Below are positions 35,298-43,694 of a stretch of 64,000 bases of DNA, piece after piece. Position 1 is the stretch's first letter. Each line of letters starts with the position of its first letter. The position numbers were made by a program, and so were the translations under genes. Below the pieces are notes generated by a model. The model did no database searches, was not told the origin of the DNA, and saw nothing but the letters and a program-made list of their open reading frames with translations. The stretch comes from an uncultured Actinomycetes bacterium (GTDB lineage Bacteria; Actinomycetota; Acidimicrobiia; Acidimicrobiales; RAAP-2). The stretch spans positions 1 to 64,000 of the forward strand of contig CAITNF010000001.1 of NCBI GenBank assembly GCA_903893745.1, read 5' to 3'.

Positions 35298-36035
35298 ATG
35301 ACTCGGGGGCTAAACATGAACGACACAAAATTTGGGCCACTCGCGCTCGTGGGATCTGGTGAGTACCTCCCTCAAATGACTGCGGTCGAGGGGCTCCTGC
35401 TTGCGGGGCGTGCCCCGCGTTACGTCCAGTTAGCCACCGCCGCCGTGCCCGATGGTCCAAACGTCGTTGAACGCTGGCACCGACTCGGGACCGTCCAAGC
35501 CGAGCGACTCGGTGCCGAAGCAGTAATACTTGACGTGCAAGACCGCGACGACGCGAACCGCGCCAGCATCGTTGAAAAAGTTCGTGGGGCCGGCCTTATC
35601 TACCTGTCGGGTGGACACCCCACATTTCTCGCCGAGACACTGCGCGACACCGCACTTTGGGACGCCATCGTCGCCGAATGGCACGCGGGCGCGGCACTCG
35701 CCGGTTGCAGTGCCGGCGCAATGGCACTCACTTCGTGGGTGCCCTCACTTCGTCACCCTCGTGGAGGCGGGGTAGAGGGACTCGGACTGCTGAGCCATCT
35801 ACGCGTCATCCCACACTTTGACGCCTTTAGCGCGCGCCTTCCCGATCTCGTCACTCGATTTCTCCTCCCGCACGAAACCACAATCTCACTTATTGGCGTC
35901 GATGAAGATACCGCAATCGTGGGTGGCCCCTTCGAATGGACGGTGCACGGTCGTCAGTCAGCGTGGCGCATTACTCGTGACGGTCGTGAAGAAATTTCCA
36001 GCGGTACGACCTTCACCACTCCGGCCACTGCCTAA
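35298..36035 (+). CDS. Peptidase S51-like protein (cyanophycinase/dipeptidase E family)
   Basis: 245 residues. LALVGSGEYLPQM is the N-terminal strand and loop, YLSGGHPTFLAETL the second, and AGCSAGAMALTSW places the nucleophile Ser138, as in cyanophycinase and dipeptidase E. It probably cleaves a beta-aspartyl or related peptide bond. ATG 35316 is an alternative start, six codons downstream. Confidence 0.85.
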   Translation: MTRGLNMNDTKFGPLALVGSGEYLPQMTAVEGLLLAGRAPRYVQLATAAVPDGPNVVERWHRLGTVQAERLGAEAVILDVQDRDDANRASIVEKVRGAGLIYLSGGHPTFLAETLRDTALWDAIVAEWHAGAALAGCSAGAMALTSWVPSLRHPRGGGVEGLGLLSHLRVIPHFDAFSARLPDLVTRFLLPHETTISLIGVDEDTAIVGGPFEWTVHGRQSAWRITRDGREEISSGTTFTTPATA

Positions 36036-36068
36036 CTTGGCGCAACTGTACTTGCGCGTTGGCGATAT

Positions 36069-37370
36069 TTAATCGTGCAGTGTGCGACTGAGAATACTGA
36101 GCAGATCAGTCGCCGAGCCGTAGGTCGGCATTCGCGCACCGGCTCGCCCGTGAAGATGCGCAGCGAGAGCTGCCGCCTCCAATGGTTCATGGCCACGAGC
36201 AATGGCCGCCGCAATGAGCCCCGCGAGGACGTCTCCCGAACCGGCGGTGGCCAGAGCTGGTGTTCCCGACTGCACCACACGAACGCGACCGGCTGGATCG
36301 GCGATAAGCGTTGTCGAACCCTTCAAGAGAACGATGCAACGAGTTTCGAGGGCGAGTAGCTTGACCGCGCTGAGACGACTCGCTGGTAGTGGACCACCAA
36401 TAAGCCGTTCGAACTCTCCCTGGTGGGGAGTGAGCACCCACTCACGTTGGCTAATCGCACTCAGCAGACTTCGCTCTAAACCATCGGCATCAAGAACAAC
36501 CGGTACGCGCGCGTCAGCCAGCCGTGGGGCCAACCACGATCCCGCCTCCTGGCCGAGACCGGGACCGGCCACAACCGCACGACAGCGTGGATCAATCGCT
36601 GTATCAGACGTACGCACTACTTCTGGCGGCACGTCGCTCGTATCAACCTGCTCACCGCGTGAAGAAAGGCAGACCATCGACGCCCCACCAGCCATTGCTC
36701 CACGGGCCACGAGCGCGCCCGCCCCCGGCATGAAGCGTGAGCCAGCGAAAACCTGCACCGCGTGCGTCCACTTGTGATCGTCGCGTTTGATGCGAACCAG
36801 ATTATGCATGTCGGAGTCCTCGACCATGCCACTCGAAGCATCTTCAACGATGCCGAGACCGGCAAAACGTATCTCACCCACGTAGTCACTGGCGTGTCCG
36901 GTGACGTGCGCGAACTTCAACGCCCCCAGAGCGAGTGTGCTCGTCGCTCGCAGTGGTTGGCCTAGAAGTATTCCCTCATCGGCGTCAACTCCCGAAGGCA
37001 GGTCAACACAAAGTACCAACGTCCCTGGCGTCACTCGCGGTGCGACGTAGGGACGTGAGCACCCGAGACCGAACGCCGCATCAATCAACAAGTCGTAGCC
37101 ACTGATGACATCTGGTTGTGTCGCTACCTCTATAAGGTCGACCAGCGCGCCGCGACCGCGTAGCCACTCGGCGCTAACTCGACCGTCGGCTCCGTTAAGT
37201 CCCGGGCCCACAATTACCGCTACTCTGCGGCCGTAACACGAGCCCAGTAGGCGTTTTGCTTCGAGTCCGACCGCGATTCCCGCCGCCGCGACTAAATGAT
37301 CTTGACCTCGTGTAGCCACGGCGCGAGCGTCAGCCTCGCGCATTTCGCCAGCGGATAACAGAGGGATCAC
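36069..37370 (-). CDS. nnrDE: Bifunctional NAD(P)H-hydrate epimerase / dehydratase
   Basis: 433 residues. The N-terminal YjeF_N (epimerase, NnrE) domain shows VIVGPGLNGADGRVSAEWLRGRG and LIDAAFGLG. The C-terminal ribokinase-like dehydratase domain (NnrD) shows AVVAGPGLGQEAG, LTPHQGEFERL and ATAGSGDVLAGLIAA. Together they repair hydrated NADH and NADPH using ADP. TAGCCT at 37382-37377 is exactly -12 to -7 from the GTG. Confidence 0.95.
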   Translation of the reverse strand: MIPLLSAGEMREADARAVATRGQDHLVAAAGIAVGLEAKRLLGSCYGRRVAVIVGPGLNGADGRVSAEWLRGRGALVDLIEVATQPDVISGYDLLIDAAFGLGCSRPYVAPRVTPGTLVLCVDLPSGVDADEGILLGQPLRATSTLALGALKFAHVTGHASDYVGEIRFAGLGIVEDASSGMVEDSDMHNLVRIKRDDHKWTHAVQVFAGSRFMPGAGALVARGAMAGGASMVCLSSRGEQVDTSDVPPEVVRTSDTAIDPRCRAVVAGPGLGQEAGSWLAPRLADARVPVVLDADGLERSLLSAISQREWVLTPHQGEFERLIGGPLPASRLSAVKLLALETRCIVLLKGSTTLIADPAGRVRVVQSGTPALATAGSGDVLAGLIAAAIARGHEPLEAAALAAHLHGRAGARMPTYGSATDLLSILSRTLHD

Positions 37371-37401
37371 GTCACGAGGCTACCTAGGCCCGAGGCGTAG
37401 T

Positions 37402-38709
37402 TCAGCGAACCCGAATTCGAAGTAGTGCCGACCATGGCCCCGCGCCTACTTGATTGAGCGCGCGAACTCGAACGCGGACCAACTGACCCGAACGGAGGTG
37501 ATGTATCGTCAAGCTGTGACTGGCCCGAGTAAGCGTCGCGCCCCCAGTAATTGAATACTGCCAGCTCGAGATTGGGCTCCCCCCGGTTGAGCCAGAACGC
37601 GCCAGCACAACTACCGTCCCCTTCGAGGGTGAGGTAATGACGCACCGAGGAACACCCGGTGCTGATGCCACGCTCAGCGCCCCCGACGGTGCCGAGATGG
37701 CAAATACCCCACTCGTCGGAGTCGCGAGCACGCTAAACGTATAGGTCAATCCACCGGTCAAGCCCGACACGATGCAGCTCGTCGTGGTCGTAGTGCACTT
37801 TGCTCCACCCGGCGAGGTACTCACCACGTAGGTGGGTGATGTCGAGAGGGTCGGTGCATTCCAACTCACGACGACGCCACTCGGCGAAGCGACTGCGCTG
37901 ACGTCCGTTGGCTCACTCGCCGGGTTACACCAGTAGTCACCGTCAAAAGATCCCGACGGGTACTGCGTCATCGTGACCGCACCACCGCTGAAGGAAGTCT
38001 GCGAACAGCCCGCCGCGGCACCCACTGGCGAGCTGAAGCCCGCGACCCAAATTGGTAACGACGCGAAGAGCGAGCCCGTCACGCCAGCGATCTGGCGCCA
38101 CTGCGTTGACGTCGAGTAGATGCCAGTCGTAGTGACGCCAACACTGGTTAAGTAGGCGACGGCACCGAGCAGCGACGACGCATCATTGGCCGCGTAGGTA
38201 GCACTGGTGCCGTAGTCCGATTCGCCAGTTTGCCAACTCGATCCCGTCTCGACGTCGAGCCACCAGGTAGCGGTGCTCGCCGTTACGTTGAGTGCACTGA
38301 CCGCGGCGAACGAGTACTGAGCTTCATTCCACCCGTAGTCGTAGGAACAACCAGCGCTGTTCGATCCATCACACATCTGCGGCGTGGATTGGCCCGCAGG
38401 CCAGTGTGACGAGTGCGCTGGACCCGGATCGGCCGTGTTGAGATAAAAAGATGGCGAGCTCGAACTCGTTTGCGCCCACGCCAATTCGGCGGCCAAACAC
38501 GTATTCACGCTAAAGGGCAGCCCGTTATTGACTCCAACGACTGCGAACGTGGGAATTGGTGGAAGAGGTAATGAGCACTGCGGAAAGCTCACGTCCAAAC
38601 CGAGGGCCGGACCAATGAGCGGTGTCGCAAGGGCCGACGCGCCCGACACAGTACTGACGGTCAACGCCATCACCAGAGCAACGATCGCTTTTGGTAACCA
38701 CCGGCTCAT
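37402..38709 (-). CDS. Secreted DUF1906-like glycoside-hydrolase-fold protein with FnIII domains
   Basis: 435 residues from ATG 38709; an upstream TTG at 38739 is open, but TAGACT at -13 to -8 favours 38709. A signal peptide (hydrophobic core ~8-26, ending near ALA) is followed by a TIM-barrel-like domain: LGLDVSFPQCS, FYLNTADPGP, and WWLDVETGSSW, as in Rv2525c-like DUF1906 proteins. Two fibronectin type III-like domains follow (PTDVSAVASPSGVVVSW, and one ending RVRALNQVGAGPWSALLRI). It is probably exported and acts on or binds cell-wall glycans. Confidence 0.85.
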   Translation of the reverse strand: MSRWLPKAIVALVMALTVSTVSGASALATPLIGPALGLDVSFPQCSLPLPPIPTFAVVGVNNGLPFSVNTCLAAELAWAQTSSSSPSFYLNTADPGPAHSSHWPAGQSTPQMCDGSNSAGCSYDYGWNEAQYSFAAVSALNVTASTATWWLDVETGSSWQTGESDYGTSATYAANDASSLLGAVAYLTSVGVTTTGIYSTSTQWRQIAGVTGSLFASLPIWVAGFSSPVGAAAGCSQTSFSGGAVTMTQYPSGSFDGDYWCNPASEPTDVSAVASPSGVVVSWNAPTLSTSPTYVVSTSPGGAKCTTTTTSCIVSGLTGGLTYTFSVLATPTSGVFAISAPSGALSVASAPGVPRCVITSPSKGTVVVLARSGSTGGSPISSWQYSITGGATLTRASHSLTIHHLRSGQLVRVRVRALNQVGAGPWSALLRIRVR

Positions 38710-38833
38710 CCCACGAAGTCTAAGGAGCGTCAATGCCAATCGCGGCAGGCGACTTTGAGCAGGTTTTGAACACGATTATCCGTACTTTCTACTTGGTTTC
38801 AGTCGGTACAACCACCGGCAGTAGTTTCACTTC

Positions 38834-39454
38834 ATGGGCATCTACACCAAGCACCTCGCCCCCCGACTCATTAACCTCGCCTGTGGTTCTCCCGCGATAC
38901 AGCGATGGCGACGAGATGTCTGTGTCGGGCTTCGAGGGACGGTGGTGGAGATTGGTTTTGGCTCGGGACACAACGTACCGTTCTATCCTGACGAGGTAAC
39001 GAACGTCTTAGCCCTCGAACCGTCAAGTCTGGCCTGGCGTCTAGGAGCGAAACGAATCGCTGCTTCAGTGATAGCCATCGAACAGATAGGTCTTGACGGG
39101 CAGTCAATACCACTGCTCGATCAGTCGTGTGACGCCGCCCTGCTGACCTTCACACTCTGCACTATTCCTGACCCCGTAGCGGCGTTACACGAGATCATGC
39201 GAGTCCTTCGTCCTGGCGGCGAACTCCACTTCCTCGAACACGGGCTGGCCCCTGATGCAAAGACGGCCCTGCGCCAACACCGACTCGATCCGCTTGAACA
39301 GCGACTCGCCGACGGGTGCCGACTGACGCGCAGACCACTCGAGCTCATCACAAGTGCCGGCTTTATCAGTCAATGGAAACATGAGCAGTTCGTTAAGGGG
39401 CCAAAACCCTGGAGCTATTTCACACTCGGTGTGGTAACACGTCGGGCAAACTAA
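38834..39454 (+). CDS. Class I SAM-dependent methyltransferase
   Basis: 206 residues. VVEIGFGSGHNVPFY is the SAM-binding motif I, DAALLTFTLCTIPDPVAAL motif II/III, and EIMRVLRPGGELHFLEHGL the post-motif of Methyltransf_11 proteins. The substrate is unknown; homologues are often annotated as phospholipid or quinone methyltransferases. TAGTTT at 38822-38827 is exactly -12 to -7 from the ATG. Confidence 0.9.
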   Translation: MGIYTKHLAPRLINLACGSPAIQRWRRDVCVGLRGTVVEIGFGSGHNVPFYPDEVTNVLALEPSSLAWRLGAKRIAASVIAIEQIGLDGQSIPLLDQSCDAALLTFTLCTIPDPVAALHEIMRVLRPGGELHFLEHGLAPDAKTALRQHRLDPLEQRLADGCRLTRRPLELITSAGFISQWKHEQFVKGPKPWSYFTLGVVTRRAN

Positions 39455-39589
39455 GTCAAACAAAAAGTAAACAATCGCGACACCACTCACAGAGTATTCA
39501 CAGTAGCGACGTTGCTACCGAATACTGGTGACTTTCGACCCTGGTGACGCGCGCCGGGCACCTCTAGGTTGGAACTGCGAGTAGAAAAT

Positions 39590-39604
39590 CTTTCAATGTG
39601 AAAG
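39590..39604. promoter_or_regulatory. Short dyad upstream of hsp20
   Basis: CTTTCA-ATG-TGAAAG is a perfect 6-bp inverted repeat with a 3-bp spacer, about 28 bp before the hsp20 start. It may be a repressor site, but it does not match the HspR-type HAIR consensus. Confidence 0.4.
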
Positions 39605-39632
39605 GTTGGACATTCAAAAAATGGAGGTTGCG

Positions 39633-40085
39633 ATGAGTAGCACCAAAGTAAAGAAGCGTGATGTGGTATCACCAATGGACATGTCGACAATGACCTGGCC
39701 ATCGTGGCGGTGGCTTGACGAAATGTTTCACGATTTCGAAGGTCACCACATGATTAAAGTCGAGCAGTTTGATGAGGGCGGGACCTTTGTCGTGCGAGCC
39801 GAGCTCCCCGGTCTCGATCCAGATAAGGACATTCAGCTCGAAATAGCTGACGGTTAGTTAGTACTTCACGTTGAGAAGTCGGCCGTCTCCAATGAGCTAC
39901 ACCATCACGTGCAACGAAGTGAATTTCATTACGGGTCAATGACTCGAACAATTCCGCTACCCCGAGGCGCTGACGAAGCTTCGATGAGGGCAACCTATAA
40001 CGACGGAATCTTGGAAATCCGGACGAATCACCCCGCCGAAATCAAGTTTCAGGCGACTCGCCCTATTTTGATTGATCACAACTGA
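39633..40085 (+). pseudogene. Small heat-shock protein Hsp20 interrupted by one in-frame TAG
   Basis: The ATG at 39633 is fixed by GGAGG shortly upstream. Residues 1-74 cover the N-arm and the first alpha-crystallin strands (FVVRAELPGLDPDKDIQLEIADG). A TAG at 39855-39857 then stops the frame. In the same frame the domain continues without any indel (LVLHVEKSAVSNEL, then MTRTIPLPRGADEASMRATY and NDGILEIRT) to a TGA at 40083-40085, where a terminator follows at once. The expected residue at the stop is Gln (CAG to TAG fits DGQLVLHVEK). It is either a recent nonsense mutation, an assembly or base-call error, or a read-through case. Truncated product 74 residues, full product 150. Confidence 0.85.
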
Positions 40086-40088
40086 CCC

Positions 40089-40127
40089 AATCAACCCGGC
40101 GTCTCGACGAGAGGCGCCGGGTTGATT
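40089..40127 (+). terminator. Terminator of the hsp20 gene
   Basis: 13-bp perfect stem AATCAACCCGGCG/CGCCGGGTTGATT, extendable by four pairs to a 5-nt loop, then TCGTTCGTT. It begins 4 nt past the full-length hsp20 stop, showing that the transcription unit is built for the uninterrupted frame. Confidence 0.85.
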
Positions 40128-40217
40128 TCGTTCGTTAATGTCGGTGGCCAACGGTCTCTAGAGGTGATTAATCACAGTGATTGGGCTTATCGTCCCTGGC
40201 CCGGTACGCTCACCATC

Positions 40218-40235
40218 ATGAGGAAAACACTATGA
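40218..40235 (+). CDS. Possible five-residue leader ORF coupled to the response regulator
   Basis: ATG AGG AAA ACA CTA TGA encodes MRKTL and its stop overlaps the response-regulator ATG as ATGA. TACGCT at 40205-40210 sits -13 to -8 from this ATG, so the mRNA may be leaderless with respect to the mini-ORF. The AGGA inside it also serves the next start. Confidence 0.3.
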   Translation: MRKTL

Positions 40236-40921
40236 CCACCGTCCTCGTAGTCGACGACGAAGTTGGCGTCCGTAACTTGTTGGGCGAAGCCCTTCGAATC
40301 GCGGGCTACCAAACCGAAGAAGCCGCGGATGGGGAGCAGGCCCTCAAGCTTTGGCGCTCCCAGCATTTTGACCTCTGCATTGTTGATATCAACATGCCCA
40401 CCGTCAATGGTTTTGAGTTTGTCGACGAAGTCCGAAAATCCAACGCTACTCTGCCCATCCTCTTACTGTCGGCTCGTGACACCGCCGAGGACATCGCGCA
40501 CGGGCTTCGATCCGGGGCCGATGACTACGTACGCAAACCCTTCAGCCTCGAAGAGTTACTCCTGCGCGTCGCGGCAATTCTTCGGCGGACTTCCGACCCC
40601 TCGAAGGCCGAACTCGATTACCGCTGCGGACCGCTGACGTTAAACGTCGATCGTCACGAGGTCTACCTCGACGAAGAGCTGATTGACATGTCCGCTACCG
40701 AATTTCGCCTCCTGGCCGCACTACTGGCCCGAATGGATCGAGTCATGACTCGAGCACAGTTGCTGCGCGAAGTGTGGGGAATTGATTTCGAAAGTGAAAC
40801 TTCCGTACTCGACACCTACATCTCGTACCTGCGCAAGAAGATTCATCGGGAGGACTTTGCGCCCATCTCCACAGTGCGCGGTGTCGGCTTCAAACTGATT
40901 GAACCCACTTCGCACCAGTGA
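40232..40921 (+). CDS. OmpR-family response regulator
   Basis: 229 residues. The receiver domain shows VLVVDDEVGVRN, phospho-acceptor Asp52 (CIVDINMP), Thr/Ser in LLLSARD, and Lys in VRKPF. The winged-helix output domain shows LDVRHEV-type strands as LNVDRHEVYLDEELIDMSATEFRLL and VRGVGFKL. ATG 40232 is chosen over the longer open frame because the receiver begins here and AGGA lies 8 nt upstream. Its stop overlaps the kinase GTG. Confidence 0.95.
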   Translation: MTTVLVVDDEVGVRNLLGEALRIAGYQTEEAADGEQALKLWRSQHFDLCIVDINMPTVNGFEFVDEVRKSNATLPILLLSARDTAEDIAHGLRSGADDYVRKPFSLEELLLRVAAILRRTSDPSKAELDYRCGPLTLNVDRHEVYLDEELIDMSATEFRLLAALLARMDRVMTRAQLLREVWGIDFESETSVLDTYISYLRKKIHREDFAPISTVRGVGFKLIEPTSHQ

Positions 40922-42282
40922 AGCTATCCACACGGCTCACTGTTCTCTTGGTCACGGTCACGGTGGCTGTCGCCGCGTCAGTTGGCTGGTACGCAATCGC
41001 CGAGAGTTCGCGCGCGAACGTGTCAACACTCGACAGCTCCATCAATAGCGTTATCGCGAGCGCGGCGGGACACCCAAACTCTGCACTGAATGACGCGCTC
41101 AAAGATGCCCAGTTGCACCACCTTGATGTCTCGCTCGACGTGGTGGAAGCATCGGGCTCGGTACTTCAGATCACCACTGGGCAGATTCCACTCTTGAATT
41201 CGCCAAACAAGGTCAACGTACTCGCTTCGTTACGAGCGGTAACGACCGCCAGCAATCTTCCGGACTTTCGATTCCGCTCCGTCGACGTCGGGAATGGTAA
41301 CTACCTACTCGTGGCAGCATCGACGAGGGGCATCACCAGTCGAGCGCACCAACTTCTCCTTCGGACCGTCCTCGTCGGGCTCATTGCCGCACTCGTAATG
41401 GCGATACTCGCACGGCTGTTCATTCGTCGGGACCTACGTACAATTTCTCAACTCATCCGTTACGCCTCAGACGTTGCGGGTGGCTCTATTGACTCGGCGC
41501 CTCCCACCGTTCATGGCAGCTCTGATATTCGAGAGTTGCACACCGCGCTCGGTGACACCGTCGTCACGCTCGCTCGGGCCCTCACTATCGAGCACAAGAG
41601 CGCCCAGACAATGCAGCAGTTCATTGGTGACGCCTCGCACGAACTTCGTACCCCGCTAACCGTCATCAAGGGTTACGCCGAGCTATTGGAGAAAAACGAT
41701 GTCCCCGAAGAGTCACGACGTTCAGCGCTGCAACGCATCGCTCGTGAAGTAGACCGGATGGATAACTTGGTCGGTGACCTCCTTTTCCTGGCTGAAGTGC
41801 ACGAAGCCCCCGCTCACGCCAACGAACGTCTGAACGTCTCGGCAGTCGTGTCCGATCTAGTGAAAGACTTTGCAACTGACTTCCCCGACCGTCGGGTTGA
41901 ATCAGTAATCACCCCTGATTTGTTCTTAATGGGGCGACCCGATTTCCTGGCTCGTCTCGTGGCCAACGCCCTCAATAACATTCGCCGACACACCAATGAG
42001 GACGCGCCGGTTCAAGTGGTGCTCGACGAGAGTACTGACCTCGTACTGCGGATTGACGATGGTGGACCGGGGCTGCCCGACGATCTGCTCGGCGCGCCAC
42101 CCGAACGATTTCGCCGATTTGATCAATCTCGCTCTCGTGAAACCGGGGGTTCCGGTTTAGGCATGAGCATCATGGCAAATGCCGCTCGAGCCATGGGGGG
42201 TTCAATGACCACATCGAAGAGCGCCCTCGGTGGTTTGAGCCTGACCTTTAGCTTCCCTCGCGGCGAAGTACCAACCACGTAA
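40918..42282 (+). CDS. Membrane sensor histidine kinase
   Basis: 454 residues. Membrane helices at about 7-27 and 150-168 enclose a ~120-residue sensing region. A HAMP domain follows, then HisKA with phospho-acceptor His241 (GDASHELRTPLTV), and the HATPase domain (LVANALNNIRRHTN, IDDGGPGLPDDLL, GGSGLGMSIM). It phosphorylates the response regulator whose stop overlaps its start (GTGA, 40918-40921). Its own 3' end overlaps the convergent methyltransferase by 35 bp. The signal sensed is unknown. Confidence 0.95.
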   Translation: MKLSTRLTVLLVTVTVAVAASVGWYAIAESSRANVSTLDSSINSVIASAAGHPNSALNDALKDAQLHHLDVSLDVVEASGSVLQITTGQIPLLNSPNKVNVLASLRAVTTASNLPDFRFRSVDVGNGNYLLVAASTRGITSRAHQLLLRTVLVGLIAALVMAILARLFIRRDLRTISQLIRYASDVAGGSIDSAPPTVHGSSDIRELHTALGDTVVTLARALTIEHKSAQTMQQFIGDASHELRTPLTVIKGYAELLEKNDVPEESRRSALQRIAREVDRMDNLVGDLLFLAEVHEAPAHANERLNVSAVVSDLVKDFATDFPDRRVESVITPDLFLMGRPDFLARLVANALNNIRRHTNEDAPVQVVLDESTDLVLRIDDGGPGLPDDLLGAPPERFRRFDQSRSRETGGSGLGMSIMANAARAMGGSMTTSKSALGGLSLTFSFPRGEVPTT

Positions 42283-42874
42283 ATGGCTGCACGGCACCCC
42301 ATGGGGTGACGTGCTCTTCGCGTTGCGATGCACTAACCGAAAACTGTTCGCCAAATACTCTTGCCAGACCTTCATCGTCGTAGCGCTGCACGGAGAGCCC
42401 TGAGCATTGAGCAGGGCCGTCGGGGGCGAACACGCCCAGTACGATTACTCCTCCCGGTGACACGGCGGAACTACATGTCGCAACGTAACGACGCTGATCT
42501 GATGGGTTGGTAAGGAAGTGAAATACCGCCCGATCGTGCCAAAGGGCAAAGTGCCGACTTGGCCGCCACGTGAGTACGTTGGCAGTGACGAACTCAACCG
42601 AGTCACTTTTTTCCCCCAAACGTGTAGCCACCTGATCGAGCGCCTTTGAAGAGATGTCAACGACAGTGATGTCGCTATAGCCGCGATCTACTAACCGGTC
42701 GACGAGTGTGGAGGCACCAGCTCCCACGTCAACGATGCCCTGCGAAGGAACCGCGTTCGCCTCAATCAACGCCAGCGATACCGACGGGTTACGTTGAAAC
42801 CAACTCACTTCATCGGGTGATTTCGCACCGTACACGTCGTCCCAGTGCTGAGCGCTAGACGATTCAGACTTCAT
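42248..42874 (-). CDS. SAM-dependent methyltransferase (TehB-like)
   Basis: 208 residues: HWDDVYGAKSPDEVSWFQRNP at the N-terminus, GIVDVGAGASTLVDRL as SAM motif I, VVDISSKALDQ, and LWHDRAVFHFLTNPSDQRRYV. This is a TehB/thiopurine-methyltransferase-like class I enzyme. The substrate is unknown. The 3' end overlaps the histidine kinase on the opposite strand. Confidence 0.9.
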   Translation of the reverse strand: MKSESSSAQHWDDVYGAKSPDEVSWFQRNPSVSLALIEANAVPSQGIVDVGAGASTLVDRLVDRGYSDITVVDISSKALDQVATRLGEKSDSVEFVTANVLTWRPSRHFALWHDRAVFHFLTNPSDQRRYVATCSSAVSPGGVIVLGVFAPDGPAQCSGLSVQRYDDEGLARVFGEQFSVSASQREEHVTPWGAVQPFTWLVLRREGS

Positions 42875-42886
42875 ACCAACAAACCA

Positions 42887-43186
42887 TTAGTGCTGGTGGT
42901 CAAGTGCCTCAAGAACTGCTCGACGTTTATTGAACTCGGCTTCATCTATCTTGCCCTTAGCGAAACGTATTTTGAGAATCTCAATTGGGTGGTCGTAGTG
43001 ACCATGCTGCTGATCATATCGGTGGACGAACCTCCGCTCCGGGCTGCGGGGCCCACGCAAGTTCCCTACGTAACGCACCCAAATGAATGCGGCAACAACT
43101 ACTAAAAGAACGAAACTCACCACTGAAAGCCACATCAAAGCAGGGTGGGTCTGCTGACCCGGGTAGTAACCCCAGTTTTCCATCAT
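42887..43186 (-). CDS. Small SHOCT-domain membrane protein
   Basis: 99 residues from ATG 43186, preceded by GGAG at 7 nt. One membrane helix (about 16-38) is followed by a basic linker and a C-terminal SHOCT domain, ILKIRFAKGKIDEAEFNKRR. SHOCT modules promote oligomerisation. A longer frame from TTG 43198 would add four residues. Confidence 0.8.
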   Translation of the reverse strand: MMENWGYYPGQQTHPALMWLSVVSFVLLVVVAAFIWVRYVGNLRGPRSPERRFVHRYDQQHGHYDHPIEILKIRFAKGKIDEAEFNKRRAVLEALDHQH

Positions 43187-43451
43187 TGCGAACTCCAATT
43201 CCTAGTCCACAATCCACCATATTGTTGTATTCCCATTACCGCTAGAGGAAAGAGTCCTTTTCAACTACGAGTTACCGAAGGGACTTTTTGTTCGTCAAAG
43301 TGATGTGAGTTGGATCGCAACACCCACTCGTCATCAGCAATCTGCTGGGCGCGATTAAGCCCTACTTCGAGGGGGTTCTACCTCGTACTTCACGAGCCAA
43401 CTGCGGTCCGGCACAACAAATCACACGGCCCGGTGGGCCTAGGCGCTCTCG

Positions 43452-43457
43452 TATAGA
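43452..43457 (+). promoter_or_regulatory. -10 element for the tRNA pair
   Basis: TATAGA lies 40 bp before tRNA-Asp in an otherwise empty 311-bp gap (43187-43497). No clear -35 is visible, and no other gene can be supported in the gap. Confidence 0.45.
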
Positions 43458-43497
43458 CTGGCCATTCGCGTCTCGAGGTTCGCTTCGAGAACACCGA

Positions 43498-43572
43498 GGA
43501 CCTGTGGTGCAGCTCGGAGTGCACGCCGCCCTGTCAAGGCGGAGGTCGCGGGTTCAAATCCCGTCAGGTCCG
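43498..43572 (+). tRNA. tRNA-Asp (anticodon GTC)
   Basis: 75 nt cloverleaf. The 7-bp acceptor GGACCTG pairs with CAGGTCC. Anticodon arm CCGCC-CTGTCAA-GGCGG gives GTC. T-arm GCGGG-TTCAAAT-CCCGT is standard. The discriminator base is G, as expected for Asp. CCA is not encoded (the next bases are CTC). A CACCC-GAAA-GGGTG hairpin lies between it and tRNA-Phe. Confidence 0.95.
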
Positions 43573-43600
43573 CTCGACACCCGAAAGGGTGACGAGGTTT

Positions 43601-43676
43601 GGTCGAGTAGCTCAGTTGGTAGAGCGCGCGCCTGAAAAGCGTGAGGTCACCGGATCGACGCCGGTCTCGACCACCA
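43601..43676 (+). tRNA. tRNA-Phe (anticodon GAA) with encoded CCA
   Basis: 76 nt including CCA. Acceptor GGTCGAG pairs with CTCGACC, discriminator A. The anticodon arm CGCGC-CTGAAAA-GCGTG gives GAA and contains one G-U pair. The T-arm is ACCGG-ATCGACG-CCGGT: position 54 is A instead of the near-universal T, the only anomaly. It is 28 nt behind tRNA-Asp and likely in the same transcript. Confidence 0.93.
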
Positions 43677-43694
43677 ATCCACTCACATTATTTT

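Noticed and set aside
39855-39857. TAG as a reassigned sense codon
   Set aside because: Several intact genes in the window end in TAG (SDR at 12511-13185, dnaK, grpE), so TAG is a normal stop. A local mutation, error or read-through is more likely.
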